29,071 nucleotides of DNA, taken from assembly GCA_964394795.1 (NCBI GenBank), contig CAYMYX010000020.1:1-29071 (forward strand). Direction: 5' to 3'. How positions within the stretch are numbered: the first letter of the stretch is position 1; every line of letters begins with the position of its first letter. Source of the DNA: CAYFUF01 sp964394795. Lineage in GTDB: Bacteria > Bacillota > Clostridia > Tissierellales > Peptoniphilaceae. Shown piece by piece: positions 1 to 9,036 of the stretch. The notes under the pieces were generated by a model that was not told where the DNA came from, made no database searches, and saw nothing but the letters and a program-made list of their open reading frames with translations. Position numbers and translations under genes: made by a program.

Positions 1-170
1 TTACATCATAGACTACGCTTATAAAACATTATTAACGATTATTGAAATATGTTTTATTTTACCGTCCAAATGACCTAAAACGCGGGCCATCCACTCTACC
101 CCAAAACCACAACAAAAAAGCAGGACCACCTGGCCCTGCTTTTCTACCTAAACGTCGTTAATAACTTTTT
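1..170 (-). repeat. Repeated intergenic element, copy A (partial, runs off the window edge)
   Basis: Read on the minus strand, this stretch begins with AAAAAGTTATTAACGACG, then a GC-rich hairpin with a T-run, then a conserved box (TTGTTGTGGTTTTGGGG, then GTGGATGGCCC, then GGACGGTAAAATAAAACAT). The same box occurs at about 11330-11420 and 18083-18180, on the plus strand. The shared text is direct observation. No terminal inverted repeat is seen here because the right end would lie before base 1, so calling this copy a mobile element is inference. It lies immediately 3' of the ABC exporter operon and in the operon's orientation, as the other two copies do for their upstream genes. Confidence 0.7.
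113..141 (-). terminator. Rho-independent terminator of the ABC exporter operon
   Basis: A hairpin with arms AGCAGG and CCTGCT, extended by an inner CCA/TGG pair, is followed on the minus strand by a run of six T. Several T also follow on the plus strand, so it could work in both directions. It lies inside the repeated element, about 85 bases beyond the exporter stop codon. Confidence 0.75.
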
Positions 171-225
171 CAACACCACCTTTTTGCTTTGTGTGAGCAT
201 CAAGTTAATGGTGCTAACGTGAAAC

Positions 226-2094
226 TTAATCCAATTCAGCCACACCGACATTCAAGTCGTAGTAGCGGCCTTGAAGGGCCATCAGCTCGTCATGGTTACC
301 GCGCTCGACGATTTCACCTTGCTCGAGAACGATGATGGCATCGGCGTCACGAACGGTGGATAGACGGTGGGCAATGACGAAGGTGGTTCGTCCTTCCATC
401 AGAGCATCCATACCTTGGGAGATCAGCTTCTCAGTCCGCGTATCGACGGAAGAGGTTGCTTCGTCCATGATGAGGATGACAGGGTCTGCTACCGCGGCAC
501 GGGCAATAGAAAGGAGCTGCTGCTCACCTTGAGAGAGGGCTCCGCCCGAACTGTTAATTTCGGTGAGATAGCCGTCTTCTAACTTGGAGATAAAGGTGTG
601 GGCATTGGCTGTTTTTGCAGCCTCAACAACTTCCAGATCGGTCGCATCCAGGCGGCCATAGCGGATGTTCTCTGCTATGGTGCCAGAGAAGAGGCGGACA
701 TCTTGAAGAACCACGGACATGATCGACCGAAGGTCGTACTTATTGATTCGGTTAATATCGATGCCGTCGACTTGAATCGAGCCGCCGGAAATATCGTAGA
801 AGCGGTTGATTAAGTTGGTGATGGTTGTCTTTCCTGCACCCGTGGACCCAACGAAGGCAATCTTTTGTCCAGGTTCCGCATAGAGGGAGACATCCTTTAA
901 GACCAGTGAGCCAGGGTTGTAGCCGAAGTCAACGTCGTAGAAGCGGACATCGCCTTTTACGGGAACCAGCTCGTAGGAGCCCTTGCCGTCAGGAACGGAC
1001 CAACATAGACTCTTTCTTCCTTCACAATCGGCTTGTAGGCGGACGTCGCCTTCCATCGCTTCCTCATCTAAGTCTAGAACTTCGAAGATACGTTCTGCAC
1101 CGGCTATTGATGCGAAGATGGCATTGAGCTGTTGGGAAACCTGCATCATCGGCCTGGAGATATTTCTGGTGTACTGGAGGAAAGCAGTCAGGGCACCGAT
1201 GGTGATTGTTGCCGACATGATGTCGAAGGCACCGGTCATTGCTATGGCTGAGTACATCAGATAGGAGAAGTTGCCTAGCACGGGCATGGCCATTACTCCA
1301 AAGGTGGAGGCTCTGGTTGAGGCTAGGCGGAGCTCATCGGCATTCTTGTCGAAAGCGGAGATTGCTCTATCCTCATAGTTAAAGACCTTGACGACTTTTT
1401 GCGCACTGATCATCTCTTCCACGTAGCCGTTCATTTCGGCGGTCATGGCCTGACGTCGGCGGTAGAACTTGCCGCTCATCCTGGCGATAAAGCGCATCAG
1501 AAGGCCCATCAGGACGATAAAGAGGAGGATGATCGAAGTTAGTTTGATACTGATGCGAGCCATCATAATCAGCGTACCGAAGAAGGTAATCGCAGATAAG
1601 ATGATGGAGGTTACGCTCTGCTCCAAGGACTGGATCAGGATATCCACGTCGTTGGTGAAAGTGGACATGATACCACCGTGGGAGGTGGAGTCGTAGTAGG
1701 AAATAGGCAGGGAAAGAACCTTCTTGTTCAGTTCATCCCTGATGATATACACTGTTTTATGGGCGAGGACGGCCATAAATCTTGAGCCGAGGTATTGGCC
1801 CACTACAACGAGGACGAACATACCTGCCATCAGGGTGATATTTTGGACGAAAGCATCATAGTCTCGGTCAACAGCAACGGCGTTGATGACAGGTTCCAAC
1901 ATTCCGTTGGACAAGACCTGGATGATGGTGGAGACAATAATAATAAGCAAACCCGCATAGAATAGCTTCTTGTTGTACTTAAAGTAACTAAAGAGGCGCT
2001 TGGAAGTCTTCATGGGGTTGTCTGCTTGAATCTTGTGCTTCTTTTCCGCTTGGTTTAAATCAAAACCAGCGTCTTTTTCTTTGCGTTCACTCAT
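226..2094 (-). CDS. ABC exporter subunit with the catalytic ATPase site (heterodimeric multidrug-type)
   Basis: Full-length fused permease-ATPase (622 residues) of the exporter type. The membrane domain spans about residues 40-330 and the nucleotide-binding domain about 380-615. Walker A is GSTGAGKTT (416-424), Walker B is LIMDE with the catalytic Glu at 545, and the switch His is at 576 in IAHR. The signature is LSQGE rather than LSGGQ, as in TM288/BmrD/YheH-type subunits. About 40 extra residues (340-380) separate the two domains. The start codon overlaps the stop of the upstream partner in an ATGA, so the two are translationally coupled. Family knowledge says these pairs export drugs, lipids or peptides; the substrate cannot be read from sequence. 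The transcript probably ends at the hairpin within the repeat near base 130. Confidence 0.92.
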   Translation of the reverse strand: MSERKEKDAGFDLNQAEKKHKIQADNPMKTSKRLFSYFKYNKKLFYAGLLIIIVSTIIQVLSNGMLEPVINAVAVDRDYDAFVQNITLMAGMFVLVVVGQYLGSRFMAVLAHKTVYIIRDELNKKVLSLPISYYDSTSHGGIMSTFTNDVDILIQSLEQSVTSIILSAITFFGTLIMMARISIKLTSIILLFIVLMGLLMRFIARMSGKFYRRRQAMTAEMNGYVEEMISAQKVVKVFNYEDRAISAFDKNADELRLASTRASTFGVMAMPVLGNFSYLMYSAIAMTGAFDIMSATITIGALTAFLQYTRNISRPMMQVSQQLNAIFASIAGAERIFEVLDLDEEAMEGDVRLQADCEGRKSLCWSVPDGKGSYELVPVKGDVRFYDVDFGYNPGSLVLKDVSLYAEPGQKIAFVGSTGAGKTTITNLINRFYDISGGSIQVDGIDINRINKYDLRSIMSVVLQDVRLFSGTIAENIRYGRLDATDLEVVEAAKTANAHTFISKLEDGYLTEINSSGGALSQGEQQLLSIARAAVADPVILIMDEATSSVDTRTEKLISQGMDALMEGRTTFVIAHRLSTVRDADAIIVLEQGEIVERGNHDELMALQGRYYDLNVGVAELD

Positions 2095-3815
2095 CCTTCC
2101 AGCCCCCTCTCTTGTGATTCGTAGATATCACGGTAGATCTGAGAGCTTTCCATGAGTTCGTCGTGGCTACCTGTGGAATCGACGCGACCTTCCTCCATGA
2201 CGACGATTTGGTCGGCGTTTTTAATGGAGTCGATGCGCTGCGCGATGATGATGGTGGTTACTCCAGGGAGTTCCGTTTTAATCATGCGGCGAATGCGGGC
2301 ATCCGTATCGGTATCCACTGCGCTGGTGGAGTCATCCAGGATAAGAATCTTCGGATGCTTCAGAAGAGCGCGGGCAATGGTTAGTCTCTGCCGTTGACCA
2401 CCGGAGTAGTTGGACCCTCCTTGTTCAACAACGTGGTCCAAGATGTCTGGATACTGGGAGACGAATTCCCAAGCTTGGGCTCGCTTCAGGGCAGTAATAA
2501 TCTCTTCATCGCTGGCCTGCTCGTCACCCCACTGCATATTGGATCGGATGGTACCGGAGACCAAAGTGTTCTTTTGAAGAACCATGGCAATCTGTTCCCT
2601 TAGGGCAGCTAAGTCGTACTCTTTGACGTTGTTGCCGCCGACGAGTACTTCGCCCTCATTGACCTCATAGAGACGGGGAATCATCTGTACCAGAGTGGAC
2701 TTGGACGACCCTGTTGACCCGACGATACCGATCTGCTGACCGGATTCGAAGCGAAGGTTGATGTCATCCAAGATGTTGTCACGGTAACCGGGATACTTGA
2801 AACTAACGTGCTTGAATTCAACAGACCCATCTTCCAACTCGTGAAGAGGATTCTCGGGATGGTAGATTTCTGACTTTGTATCGATAATTTGGAAGATTCT
2901 CTTTAACGCTGCCCGACCATAGGTCAAGTTGATAATATAGATAGTCAGCATCATCAAAGACATCATAATCTGTCCAACATAAGTAAGAAAAGCAATAATC
3001 GTTCCGGCTTGTAGGCTTCCGTCATAGATGCGGTTACCGCCAAACCAGAGAACAGCAGTCATACAGGCGTAAATAGCCGCAATCAGCATGGGCTGCATGA
3101 AGAGGACAATCTTTAGGGCTTTGATAGAGATATCTCTCAGACTGATATTCCGCTCGGTATATTCGTCGTGGGCATACTCTTGGCGGTTGAAGGTCTTGAT
3201 GACCCGGATACCGCTAAGTTGCTCCTGAATGACGGAGTTTAAATCGTCGAGTTTGACTCGCATTAAATCGAATAAAGGTGCCGCTTTGCGGAAGAGAATA
3301 ACAATTCCTGTAACGATGATAGGGATGGCCACAAGAAAAATGATGGCAAGCTCGCTATCGACTTGGAAGGAGAAAATAAGAGCAAAGACGAAGAGGAAAG
3401 GCGCACGGAAGGCCATCCTCAGGCTCATCATCACGATCTGACCGGCCGTTTCCGAGTCCGAAGTCAGTCGGGTAATCAGCGATGGTATGCTCATTTCATC
3501 AATATTGTTAAAGGAGTAAGCCTGGATGCTGCGGTAGGCTTTCTTTCTTAGTTCATATGCCGTGCCATATCCGGCAGTTGCCCCTAAGTGGGATGACCAG
3601 GTCCCCATGACACCTCCAAAAATCGCGACTCCTATCATTAGGAAGCCCGTACGAAGGACATAGTCTCCATCGTTATTGGCAATACCGACGTTGACAATGT
3701 TGGCCATGAGGAAGGGAATAATAATGTCCGCTAGGACTTCAAGCACCATCATGATGGGCGAAAATATGGCATACCATCGATAGTGATTGACATAAGGTAA
3801 AATCTTTTTTAACAT
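2091..3815 (-). CDS. ABC exporter subunit with the degenerate ATPase site (partner of the next gene)
   Basis: Fused permease-ATPase of 574 residues. The membrane domain covers about residues 10-310 and the ATPase about 330-565. Walker A is GSTGSSKST (366-374) and the signature is YSGGQ (470-474). Walker B reads ILILDD, with Asp495 where the catalytic Glu should be. The H-loop reads IIAQR, with Gln526 replacing the usual His. This combination marks the non-catalytic half of heterodimeric exporters such as TM287/288 or BmrC/BmrD. The downstream gene supplies the intact Glu and His, so the pair is complementary. The start is supported by an AGAAAGAAGGG ribosome binding site. It is the first gene of a two-gene operon. 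The substrate is unknown. Confidence 0.92.
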   Translation of the reverse strand: MLKKILPYVNHYRWYAIFSPIMMVLEVLADIIIPFLMANIVNVGIANNDGDYVLRTGFLMIGVAIFGGVMGTWSSHLGATAGYGTAYELRKKAYRSIQAYSFNNIDEMSIPSLITRLTSDSETAGQIVMMSLRMAFRAPFLFVFALIFSFQVDSELAIIFLVAIPIIVTGIVILFRKAAPLFDLMRVKLDDLNSVIQEQLSGIRVIKTFNRQEYAHDEYTERNISLRDISIKALKIVLFMQPMLIAAIYACMTAVLWFGGNRIYDGSLQAGTIIAFLTYVGQIMMSLMMLTIYIINLTYGRAALKRIFQIIDTKSEIYHPENPLHELEDGSVEFKHVSFKYPGYRDNILDDINLRFESGQQIGIVGSTGSSKSTLVQMIPRLYEVNEGEVLVGGNNVKEYDLAALREQIAMVLQKNTLVSGTIRSNMQWGDEQASDEEIITALKRAQAWEFVSQYPDILDHVVEQGGSNYSGGQRQRLTIARALLKHPKILILDDSTSAVDTDTDARIRRMIKTELPGVTTIIIAQRIDSIKNADQIVVMEEGRVDSTGSHDELMESSQIYRDIYESQERGLEG

Positions 3816-3868
3816 AAACCCTTCTTTCTAGAAAAATACCACTACCCCTTGCAGATAGTGACTTATAG

Positions 3869-3877
3869 ATTATATCA
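3869..3877 (-). promoter_or_regulatory. Extended -10 promoter for the ABC exporter operon
   Basis: On the minus strand the sequence reads TGATATAAT: a perfect TATAAT with the TG of an extended -10 element, about 55 bases before the start codon. No good -35 hexamer is seen at 17 bases, which is common for extended -10 promoters. Confidence 0.6.
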
Positions 3878-3956
3878 CAACTTAACTAGTTGGCTATTTA
3901 TAGATAGAAAATAGTGGTCGAAAACTGGAAAACGATTTAACATAGGTCTGCAGATA

Positions 3957-3965
3957 TGGTATAAA
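3957..3965 (+). promoter_or_regulatory. Extended -10 promoter for alanine dehydrogenase
   Basis: TGGTATAAA gives an extended -10 about 90 bases upstream of the start. The -35 region (near TTTAAC) is weak. The untranslated leader that follows contains a small AAACAA/TTGTTT hairpin but nothing recognisable as a riboswitch. Similar TATGGTAT-type elements precede the 6610 and 9136 genes. Confidence 0.5.
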
Positions 3966-4056
3966 GTTCTTAGGAAGTATTTTGTTTATTTAATCCAAAC
4001 AAGGAAGAGTTTGTTTGAAGAAAAAATATCGTTGAATAACGAAAGGAAGAGTAAGT

Positions 4057-5181
4057 ATGATCATTGGTGTACCCAAGGAAATTAAGAACAATGAGAATCG
4101 TGTCGCAGCAACCCCTGCAGCAGTGAGCACTTTGGTTAAGGCAGGTCATAGAGTCTTGGTGGAAAAAACCGCCGGAGTAACCTCAGGTTTCAGCGATGAG
4201 GAGTACGAGTCAGCCGGTGCCGAGCTAATGGATACGGCGGCAGACACCTGGAACGAGGCGGACCTCATCTACAAGGTGAAGGAACCTTTGAAAGAGGAAT
4301 ATAAGTACTTCCGGGAAGGCCTCATCATCTATACTTACCTCCACTTGGCGGCAGATCCCGCCCTAACCCAAGCCTTGTTGGACAAGAAGGTCATCGGCAT
4401 TGCCTATGAAACCGTTCAAGTCGGAAATCAACTACCTTTACTTAAGCCCATGTCCGAGGTAGCAGGCCGTGTTGCCGCTATCGAGGGTGTTCACTACCTC
4501 CAAAGGACCACGGGCGGGACCGGTATCCTCGTGTCCGGCGTCCCTGGTGTAGCTCCGGGACATATCGTTGTTATCGGTGCCGGCGTCGTAGGGACTGCGG
4601 CGATAAGGATGGCCGTCGGGCTTGGAGCCAGAGTCACCGTCTTAGATGTCAACTTACCACGGTTAGGGGAGCTTATCGACTTCTTCGGTAGCCAAATCGA
4701 GACCCTCTACTCCAATCCGATGAATATTGCCAAGGTGGTAGCCGAAGCGGACCTCGTCATCTCCACAGTCCTTATTCCGGGCCACAAGGCACCCCAGCTT
4801 CTCACTGAGGAGATGGTAGAGGGCATGAAGGACGGATCCGTTATCGTTGACGTCGCCATCGACCAGGGTGGGTCAACGGATTTGACTGCGGAGCATGGCC
4901 CAACAACTCATGACGATCCAGTGTTCATCAAGCACGGCGTCATCCATTATGCCGTTGCCAATATTCCAGGTGCTTGCCCGCGGACATCAACATCGGCCTT
5001 ATCCAATGCCACGACAGGTTACCTGATGCAAATTGCCAATAAGGGTTGGAAGCAAGCCTGCCTAGACAGACCTGAACTTGCCTTGGGCGTTAACACGGTT
5101 GAGGGACACGTCACCTACGAAGCTGTCGCCCAGGACCTGGGTTACGACTACAAGCCGATTCAAGAGCTTTTAACAGTTTAA
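4057..5181 (+). CDS. ald: Alanine dehydrogenase
   Basis: NAD-dependent enzyme converting L-alanine to pyruvate and ammonia, and the reverse; cytoplasmic. At 374 residues it has the normal family length. The N-terminus MIIGVPKEIKNNENR is typical. Residues matching the known pyruvate-site residues of alanine dehydrogenases are at the expected positions: Arg15, Lys75 and His96, with Asp269 in DVAIDQGG. The Rossmann NAD motif GAGVVGTAAIRM begins at about residue 174. The ATG follows an AAAGGAAGAG ribosome binding site. Alanine racemase follows 35 bases later on the same strand, so the two are probably cotranscribed and together link pyruvate to D-alanine for the cell wall, or allow use of D-alanine as a carbon and nitrogen source. 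Nothing looks unusual. Confidence 0.96.
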   Translation: MIIGVPKEIKNNENRVAATPAAVSTLVKAGHRVLVEKTAGVTSGFSDEEYESAGAELMDTAADTWNEADLIYKVKEPLKEEYKYFREGLIIYTYLHLAADPALTQALLDKKVIGIAYETVQVGNQLPLLKPMSEVAGRVAAIEGVHYLQRTTGGTGILVSGVPGVAPGHIVVIGAGVVGTAAIRMAVGLGARVTVLDVNLPRLGELIDFFGSQIETLYSNPMNIAKVVAEADLVISTVLIPGHKAPQLLTEEMVEGMKDGSVIVDVAIDQGGSTDLTAEHGPTTHDDPVFIKHGVIHYAVANIPGACPRTSTSALSNATTGYLMQIANKGWKQACLDRPELALGVNTVEGHVTYEAVAQDLGYDYKPIQELLTV

Positions 5182-5216
5182 TTAGGTAGAAAAGTCCACC
5201 ATAGCGAGGAGCTAGA

Positions 5217-6392
5217 ATGGAAATGAAAAAAAATAGAAAGCATGCGGTTTGGGCGGAGATTAATGTCGACGCCCTTCGACATAACTACCGTGCTCTGAAA
5301 AAACACGTTCAGGAAGGCACAAAAATATGTGGAGTGGTGAAGGCTAACGCTTATGGCCACAGCGTCATTCCGTACGCTAAATACCTTTTGGACGAAGGAA
5401 TCGATTATTTTGCCGTTGCCCGGATTGATGAGGCTATCCAGCTTCGCAAAGCCGGCGTCACCGACACGCCCATCTTGATTTTTGGCTACGTCGATAAGGA
5501 TGACATTGACCTTCTCCTTCACTACGGCTTGACCGTCAATGCCTATGAACTTGGCTTCATCAAATCCTTAAATGATGGGGCGAAAACAGCCAATACCAAA
5601 GGGAAGATCCACATCAAGATTGATACCGGCATGGGCCGCCTAGGTTTTCCCAGCACAGAGGAAACCATAACCGAGCTTGCTCAGCTGAAGAATTTGGATA
5701 ATATTGTTGTCCAAGGTATCTTCACCCACTTCGCCACGGCGGACAGCGCTGACAAATCCTATTTCAATGAACAAGCCGACAAATTTGAGATGATACTTGC
5801 TGGACTCAGAGCTGCAGGCGTGGACTACGGTCTTGTCCACTGCGGCAACTCCGCTACCATTATCGACATGCCGGACTACCAATACGATATGGTGCGGCCG
5901 GGGATTATGCTGTATGGCCTTTATCCATCTGATGAGGTTCACACCAATCGAATTGACCTGAGACCTGTGATGACCCTGAAGGCAAGGATTGCCTATCTCA
6001 AAACAGTGGAGGAAGGCAAGTCCATTTCTTACGGCCGCCTCTTCACCACAGAGAGAGAGTCTCGGATCGCCAGTCTGACGATAGGTTACGCTGACGGAAT
6101 TGACCGCCTCTTAAGCCAGAATCTGGACGTGTTAATTAATGGCCAGCGGGCGCCTCAAGTGGGTCGCATCTGTATGGACCAAATGATGGTTGACGTAACG
6201 GATATTGAAGGCGACATTGCCATCGGCGACGAAGTCGTTCTCTTTGGGGACGAGGAAATCACCGTCGATGAAATGGCCGACCGCCTTGGCACCATCAACT
6301 ACGATATCCTCTGCAAGATTCACCATCGAGTCCCTCGGGTGTTCGTCAACGATGAGGGAGACATCCTTCAAGAGGTCAATGAGAACTGCTAG
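5217..6392 (+). CDS. alr: Alanine racemase
   Basis: PLP-dependent interconversion of L- and D-alanine, needed for peptidoglycan. It has 391 residues, normal for the family. The PLP lysine is Lys42 in VKANAYGH. The second catalytic base is Tyr291 in IGYADG. The C-terminal beta domain carries the conserved RICMDQMMVD, with Met320 and Asp321. The RPGIMLYG motif near residue 228 is also typical. The start ATG follows GAGGAG by a normal distance; a second ATG two codons later is possible. It lies directly after ald, with no terminator between them, and is followed by a strong hairpin terminator. Confidence 0.96.
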   Translation: MEMKKNRKHAVWAEINVDALRHNYRALKKHVQEGTKICGVVKANAYGHSVIPYAKYLLDEGIDYFAVARIDEAIQLRKAGVTDTPILIFGYVDKDDIDLLLHYGLTVNAYELGFIKSLNDGAKTANTKGKIHIKIDTGMGRLGFPSTEETITELAQLKNLDNIVVQGIFTHFATADSADKSYFNEQADKFEMILAGLRAAGVDYGLVHCGNSATIIDMPDYQYDMVRPGIMLYGLYPSDEVHTNRIDLRPVMTLKARIAYLKTVEEGKSISYGRLFTTERESRIASLTIGYADGIDRLLSQNLDVLINGQRAPQVGRICMDQMMVDVTDIEGDIAIGDEVVLFGDEEITVDEMADRLGTINYDILCKIHHRVPRVFVNDEGDILQEVNENC

Positions 6393-6422
6393 ACTTTGAT
6401 CGTTTTGAATTTATTGATACGG

Positions 6423-6454
6423 AGAACCAGGCAAACATGTCTGGTTCTTTTTTT
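6423..6454 (+). terminator. Rho-independent terminator after ald-alr
   Basis: Perfect arms AGAACCAG and CTGGTTCT, separated by a 10-base loop and followed by seven T, 31 bases after the alr stop codon. Confidence 0.9.
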
Positions 6455-6483
6455 GCTCCAGAAACGCGATAAATAGCGGGTTG

Positions 6484-6512
6484 TTTTCAACTTAGGCGAA
6501 ACGTGGTAGAAT
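6484..6512 (+). promoter_or_regulatory. Promoter of the Ser/Glu-rich membrane protein gene
   Basis: TTTTCA (6484-6489), a 17-base spacer and TAGAAT (6507-6512), with a TG one base before the -10. The untranslated leader holds two copies of the self-complementary ATGCAT, at 6533 and 6545, separated by six bases. These could be a binding site or a small hairpin. Confidence 0.55.
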
Positions 6513-6609
6513 ATCCGTATCGAAAATTGAAAATGCATAACGACATGCATTAGTCTAGTGAAGGAAACTTTTAAAAGGGTAAAGAACTCCTTTACCGCAA
6601 GGAGGATGT

Positions 6610-8889
6610 ATGAATCCTAACAATGAGCAAAATAAAGAAAGGATAGAAGGCAAAGGAAAGCGAGCAAGCCAAGCGTTCTCGTTTTCGAGCCTTGCTATCT
6701 GGGATAATATGAATCGAAAAGAAAAGCAAATCACGATTGGGGCTGTCGTTGCCCTAGTTGTCCTCAGTATCTTCCTCATCTACTTCGTCAATAAATCCGA
6801 CGATCCCTATGAGATTATCTCCAGAGGGGAAGAGGCATCGGACGAGGAATCTGTATCGCTAGAAGAATCCGAGCAGGATGTGGTTTCTATCAACATCAAG
6901 GAAGCCTCTTCGGAGCAGAGTTTAGGGGAGACCGAGCTTCCGGGCTTGAATGAGTCCCAAGAAAGCCAAGAATCCAGCGAATCCTCTTCCACAGTAAACA
7001 ACCCTCCTCACCAAGTACAAATTCTGGTTCAGGAAGGGTCCCTCCAAGAGGTGGACACCTCCGTCATTATCGGATCTAGACCTCAGGTCAGTGAACAAGA
7101 GCCTGAGGAGCCCGTGAGCGAAGCGCCAGTTTCATCGGAGGAACCACCTGAAGAAACCAGCGAACCGGTCAGTTCGGAAGAGCCTCCCGAGGAGACTAGT
7201 GAAAGCACGGACACCGGCAGTGAGTCCGGTTCTGGAGGAGAAGGCAGTGAAGCACCAGGATCTGAAGAAGGTTCTGAAGGTGACCCTGTAAGTTCAGAAG
7301 AAACCAGTGAATCCGGGGAACCAAGCAAAACCACAGAACCCGGCGAAGAAACCAGCCAAGAAACAACAGAAGAAAGCACGGGCGAAACCGGCGAAACTTC
7401 TGAAGAACCACCGGTTGAAACCAGCGAAGTGGCAACCAGTGAAGAAATCAGTGATAGTACAGAGGTCAGCGAAAGCGAACCCGTCGAATCCAGCGAATCA
7501 GTTTCCGAGCCTGTTGTTTCCGTAGATAGCACATTGGCAATTGAGACGGCCAGAATTCCTACCTACCAACAGCAAACTTTAGGGTCCAACCCCGTTTACT
7601 TCTATGATCACCCGGTATTGGATTTAGGATTCGACTTGAGGGAAGACCATGCTATGGCCCGGGACATGTATGTCCTGCCAACGACCAACGGCTTCTACAT
7701 CTTGCAACGCCAGATGATTCAGTTGGAGAACCTGAGCCTCGACGGCTTAATCAACAAGATTGAAACCCAAGGCATTGAGGGAGCTACCTCCGTTCAGGTG
7801 GTCAGCGCTGATCAACGAGATCCCATTCAGGCAGCTAACCCTAATACCATCTTCCTGGATTACAAGGACAACCAGATTATTGCCATTCAACAAGTCCCGG
7901 TGGAAAATCAATATATCAGCCAGATATTTGCGAATTTTGCCGACCAGGTTGTGGATGTGAACTTTATCGCCGAGCACGTAACAACCGTTCCTCTGGAAGA
8001 AAACAATTATGAAATCGTCGATACGACGGAATATTTAGCTCAATGGAAGAACTTACTTGACCAATACGAGGTCAATCCGGCTCAAGCCGAATGGAGTAAG
8101 AACCTACCCTTCTATGCCAACTCATCAGGTTATGTGGTCGATGGGGAAGACAGACGCAGCGTCGTCCTAACGGACAACCCAAGCTACTCCTTCATGATGG
8201 TTGATCTGACAGGCGATGGCATGATGGAATACGTGGTCAACGCCAAGACGCCAAACGCAGACAACGCCCAAGGTTACTGGGCAATCTTCTCTACCGCAAG
8301 TAATGGCCTTCTACTCAGTGCAGAAAGCTTCTACGGTAATGGAGATTTGATTCAAACCGGCGGAGATTTGGTGACCACATCCGAATTAGATAGCTCAACG
8401 GGAATCACCATCAGTTTCGACTACTTCCGCCTACCTAAGCAGCAAGCGACAGCTCAGCACATCGAGTTCAAAGAACCCGAAGGCTTTATGTCGACCATGA
8501 CTGGTAGCGAGATTGCCGAAGAGTTCCCCGGCCACTATATCGTCAATGAAGGCGCCGAGTACTACCTCGTAGACCGTGCTGCCTACGATTCAACAATTTC
8601 GGATTTCATCAGTTCAGTCGAAGGGGCCACTGTCCTCCGGGGAGTAAATTCGACCGATATGAAGTCCTCCCTTGCTCAGTATGAAGCGGCTCTCCAGGAT
8701 CCTGAAAGTCAGGAGGCAGGCCAAACCACCCAGCTCGGACTCAGCACCGAACTGATTGAAGACCCTGTCGCTTACCTCGCCGCAACCTTCACCAAAGTTC
8801 CTTTCAACAGGAACATTTGGGAAGCGGCCGTCCCCGTCGAAGATTTACAAGATGTGGAAGAACCAATTACTGTCGATTACTTTGAATAA
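6610..8889 (+). CDS. Membrane-anchored protein with long Ser/Glu-rich stalk, unknown function
   Basis: 759 residues with a very strong ribosome binding site (AAGGAGG). Residues 1-40 are basic and cytoplasmic. Residues 41-60 form a single membrane span, so the rest should be outside the cell (type II topology). Residues about 70-305 are low complexity, dominated by Ser, Glu, Pro, Thr and Gly, with imperfect repeats such as VSSEEPPEETSE; this suggests an extended acidic stalk. Residues about 306-759 look globular and contain VDLTGDGMMEYVV (531-543), a DxTxDGxxE pattern like the calcium loops of FG-GAP/VCBS repeats. I do not recognise the C-terminal domain. There is no LPXTG motif, and it is monocistronic between two hairpins. 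A surface or envelope-stress role is only a guess. Confidence 0.85.
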   Translation: MNPNNEQNKERIEGKGKRASQAFSFSSLAIWDNMNRKEKQITIGAVVALVVLSIFLIYFVNKSDDPYEIISRGEEASDEESVSLEESEQDVVSINIKEASSEQSLGETELPGLNESQESQESSESSSTVNNPPHQVQILVQEGSLQEVDTSVIIGSRPQVSEQEPEEPVSEAPVSSEEPPEETSEPVSSEEPPEETSESTDTGSESGSGGEGSEAPGSEEGSEGDPVSSEETSESGEPSKTTEPGEETSQETTEESTGETGETSEEPPVETSEVATSEEISDSTEVSESEPVESSESVSEPVVSVDSTLAIETARIPTYQQQTLGSNPVYFYDHPVLDLGFDLREDHAMARDMYVLPTTNGFYILQRQMIQLENLSLDGLINKIETQGIEGATSVQVVSADQRDPIQAANPNTIFLDYKDNQIIAIQQVPVENQYISQIFANFADQVVDVNFIAEHVTTVPLEENNYEIVDTTEYLAQWKNLLDQYEVNPAQAEWSKNLPFYANSSGYVVDGEDRRSVVLTDNPSYSFMMVDLTGDGMMEYVVNAKTPNADNAQGYWAIFSTASNGLLLSAESFYGNGDLIQTGGDLVTTSELDSSTGITISFDYFRLPKQQATAQHIEFKEPEGFMSTMTGSEIAEEFPGHYIVNEGAEYYLVDRAAYDSTISDFISSVEGATVLRGVNSTDMKSSLAQYEAALQDPESQEAGQTTQLGLSTELIEDPVAYLAATFTKVPFNRNIWEAAVPVEDLQDVEEPITVDYFE

Positions 8890-8918
8890 AAGTTGTAATT
8901 GACGGATTAGCTGAACCA

Positions 8919-8961
8919 AACATCGTCCAGGTTGGAACTCTTGTTCCTCTTGGGCGATGTT
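8919..8961. other. Long imperfect hairpin downstream of the Ser/Glu-rich protein gene
   Basis: Outer arms AACATCGTCCA and TGGGCGATGTT enclose an inner stem GGAAC/GTTCC with a TCTT loop. It starts 30 bases after the stop codon. Only a weak T-run follows (GTTATATGC), so it may act as a 3' stabilising structure or a weak terminator. No T-run serves the opposite strand. Confidence 0.6.
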
Positions 8962-9036
8962 GTTATATGCTCATCAATATTCCCAGTCGAGGACATTATG
9001 CCAAACAAAGCTATCTCGTTTGAAAAGGCCTTAATA

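Noticed and set aside
3816..4056. Possible riboswitch or leader peptide before alanine dehydrogenase
   Set aside because: Only a small AAACAA/TTGTTT hairpin is present; no known riboswitch core or T-box signature was found.
7083..7532. Minus-strand open frame of about 149 codons over the Ser/Glu-rich stalk, and other long frames there
   Set aside because: These arise because the repetitive Ser/Glu codons leave all frames open. There is no ribosome binding site and the composition is a mirror of the real gene.
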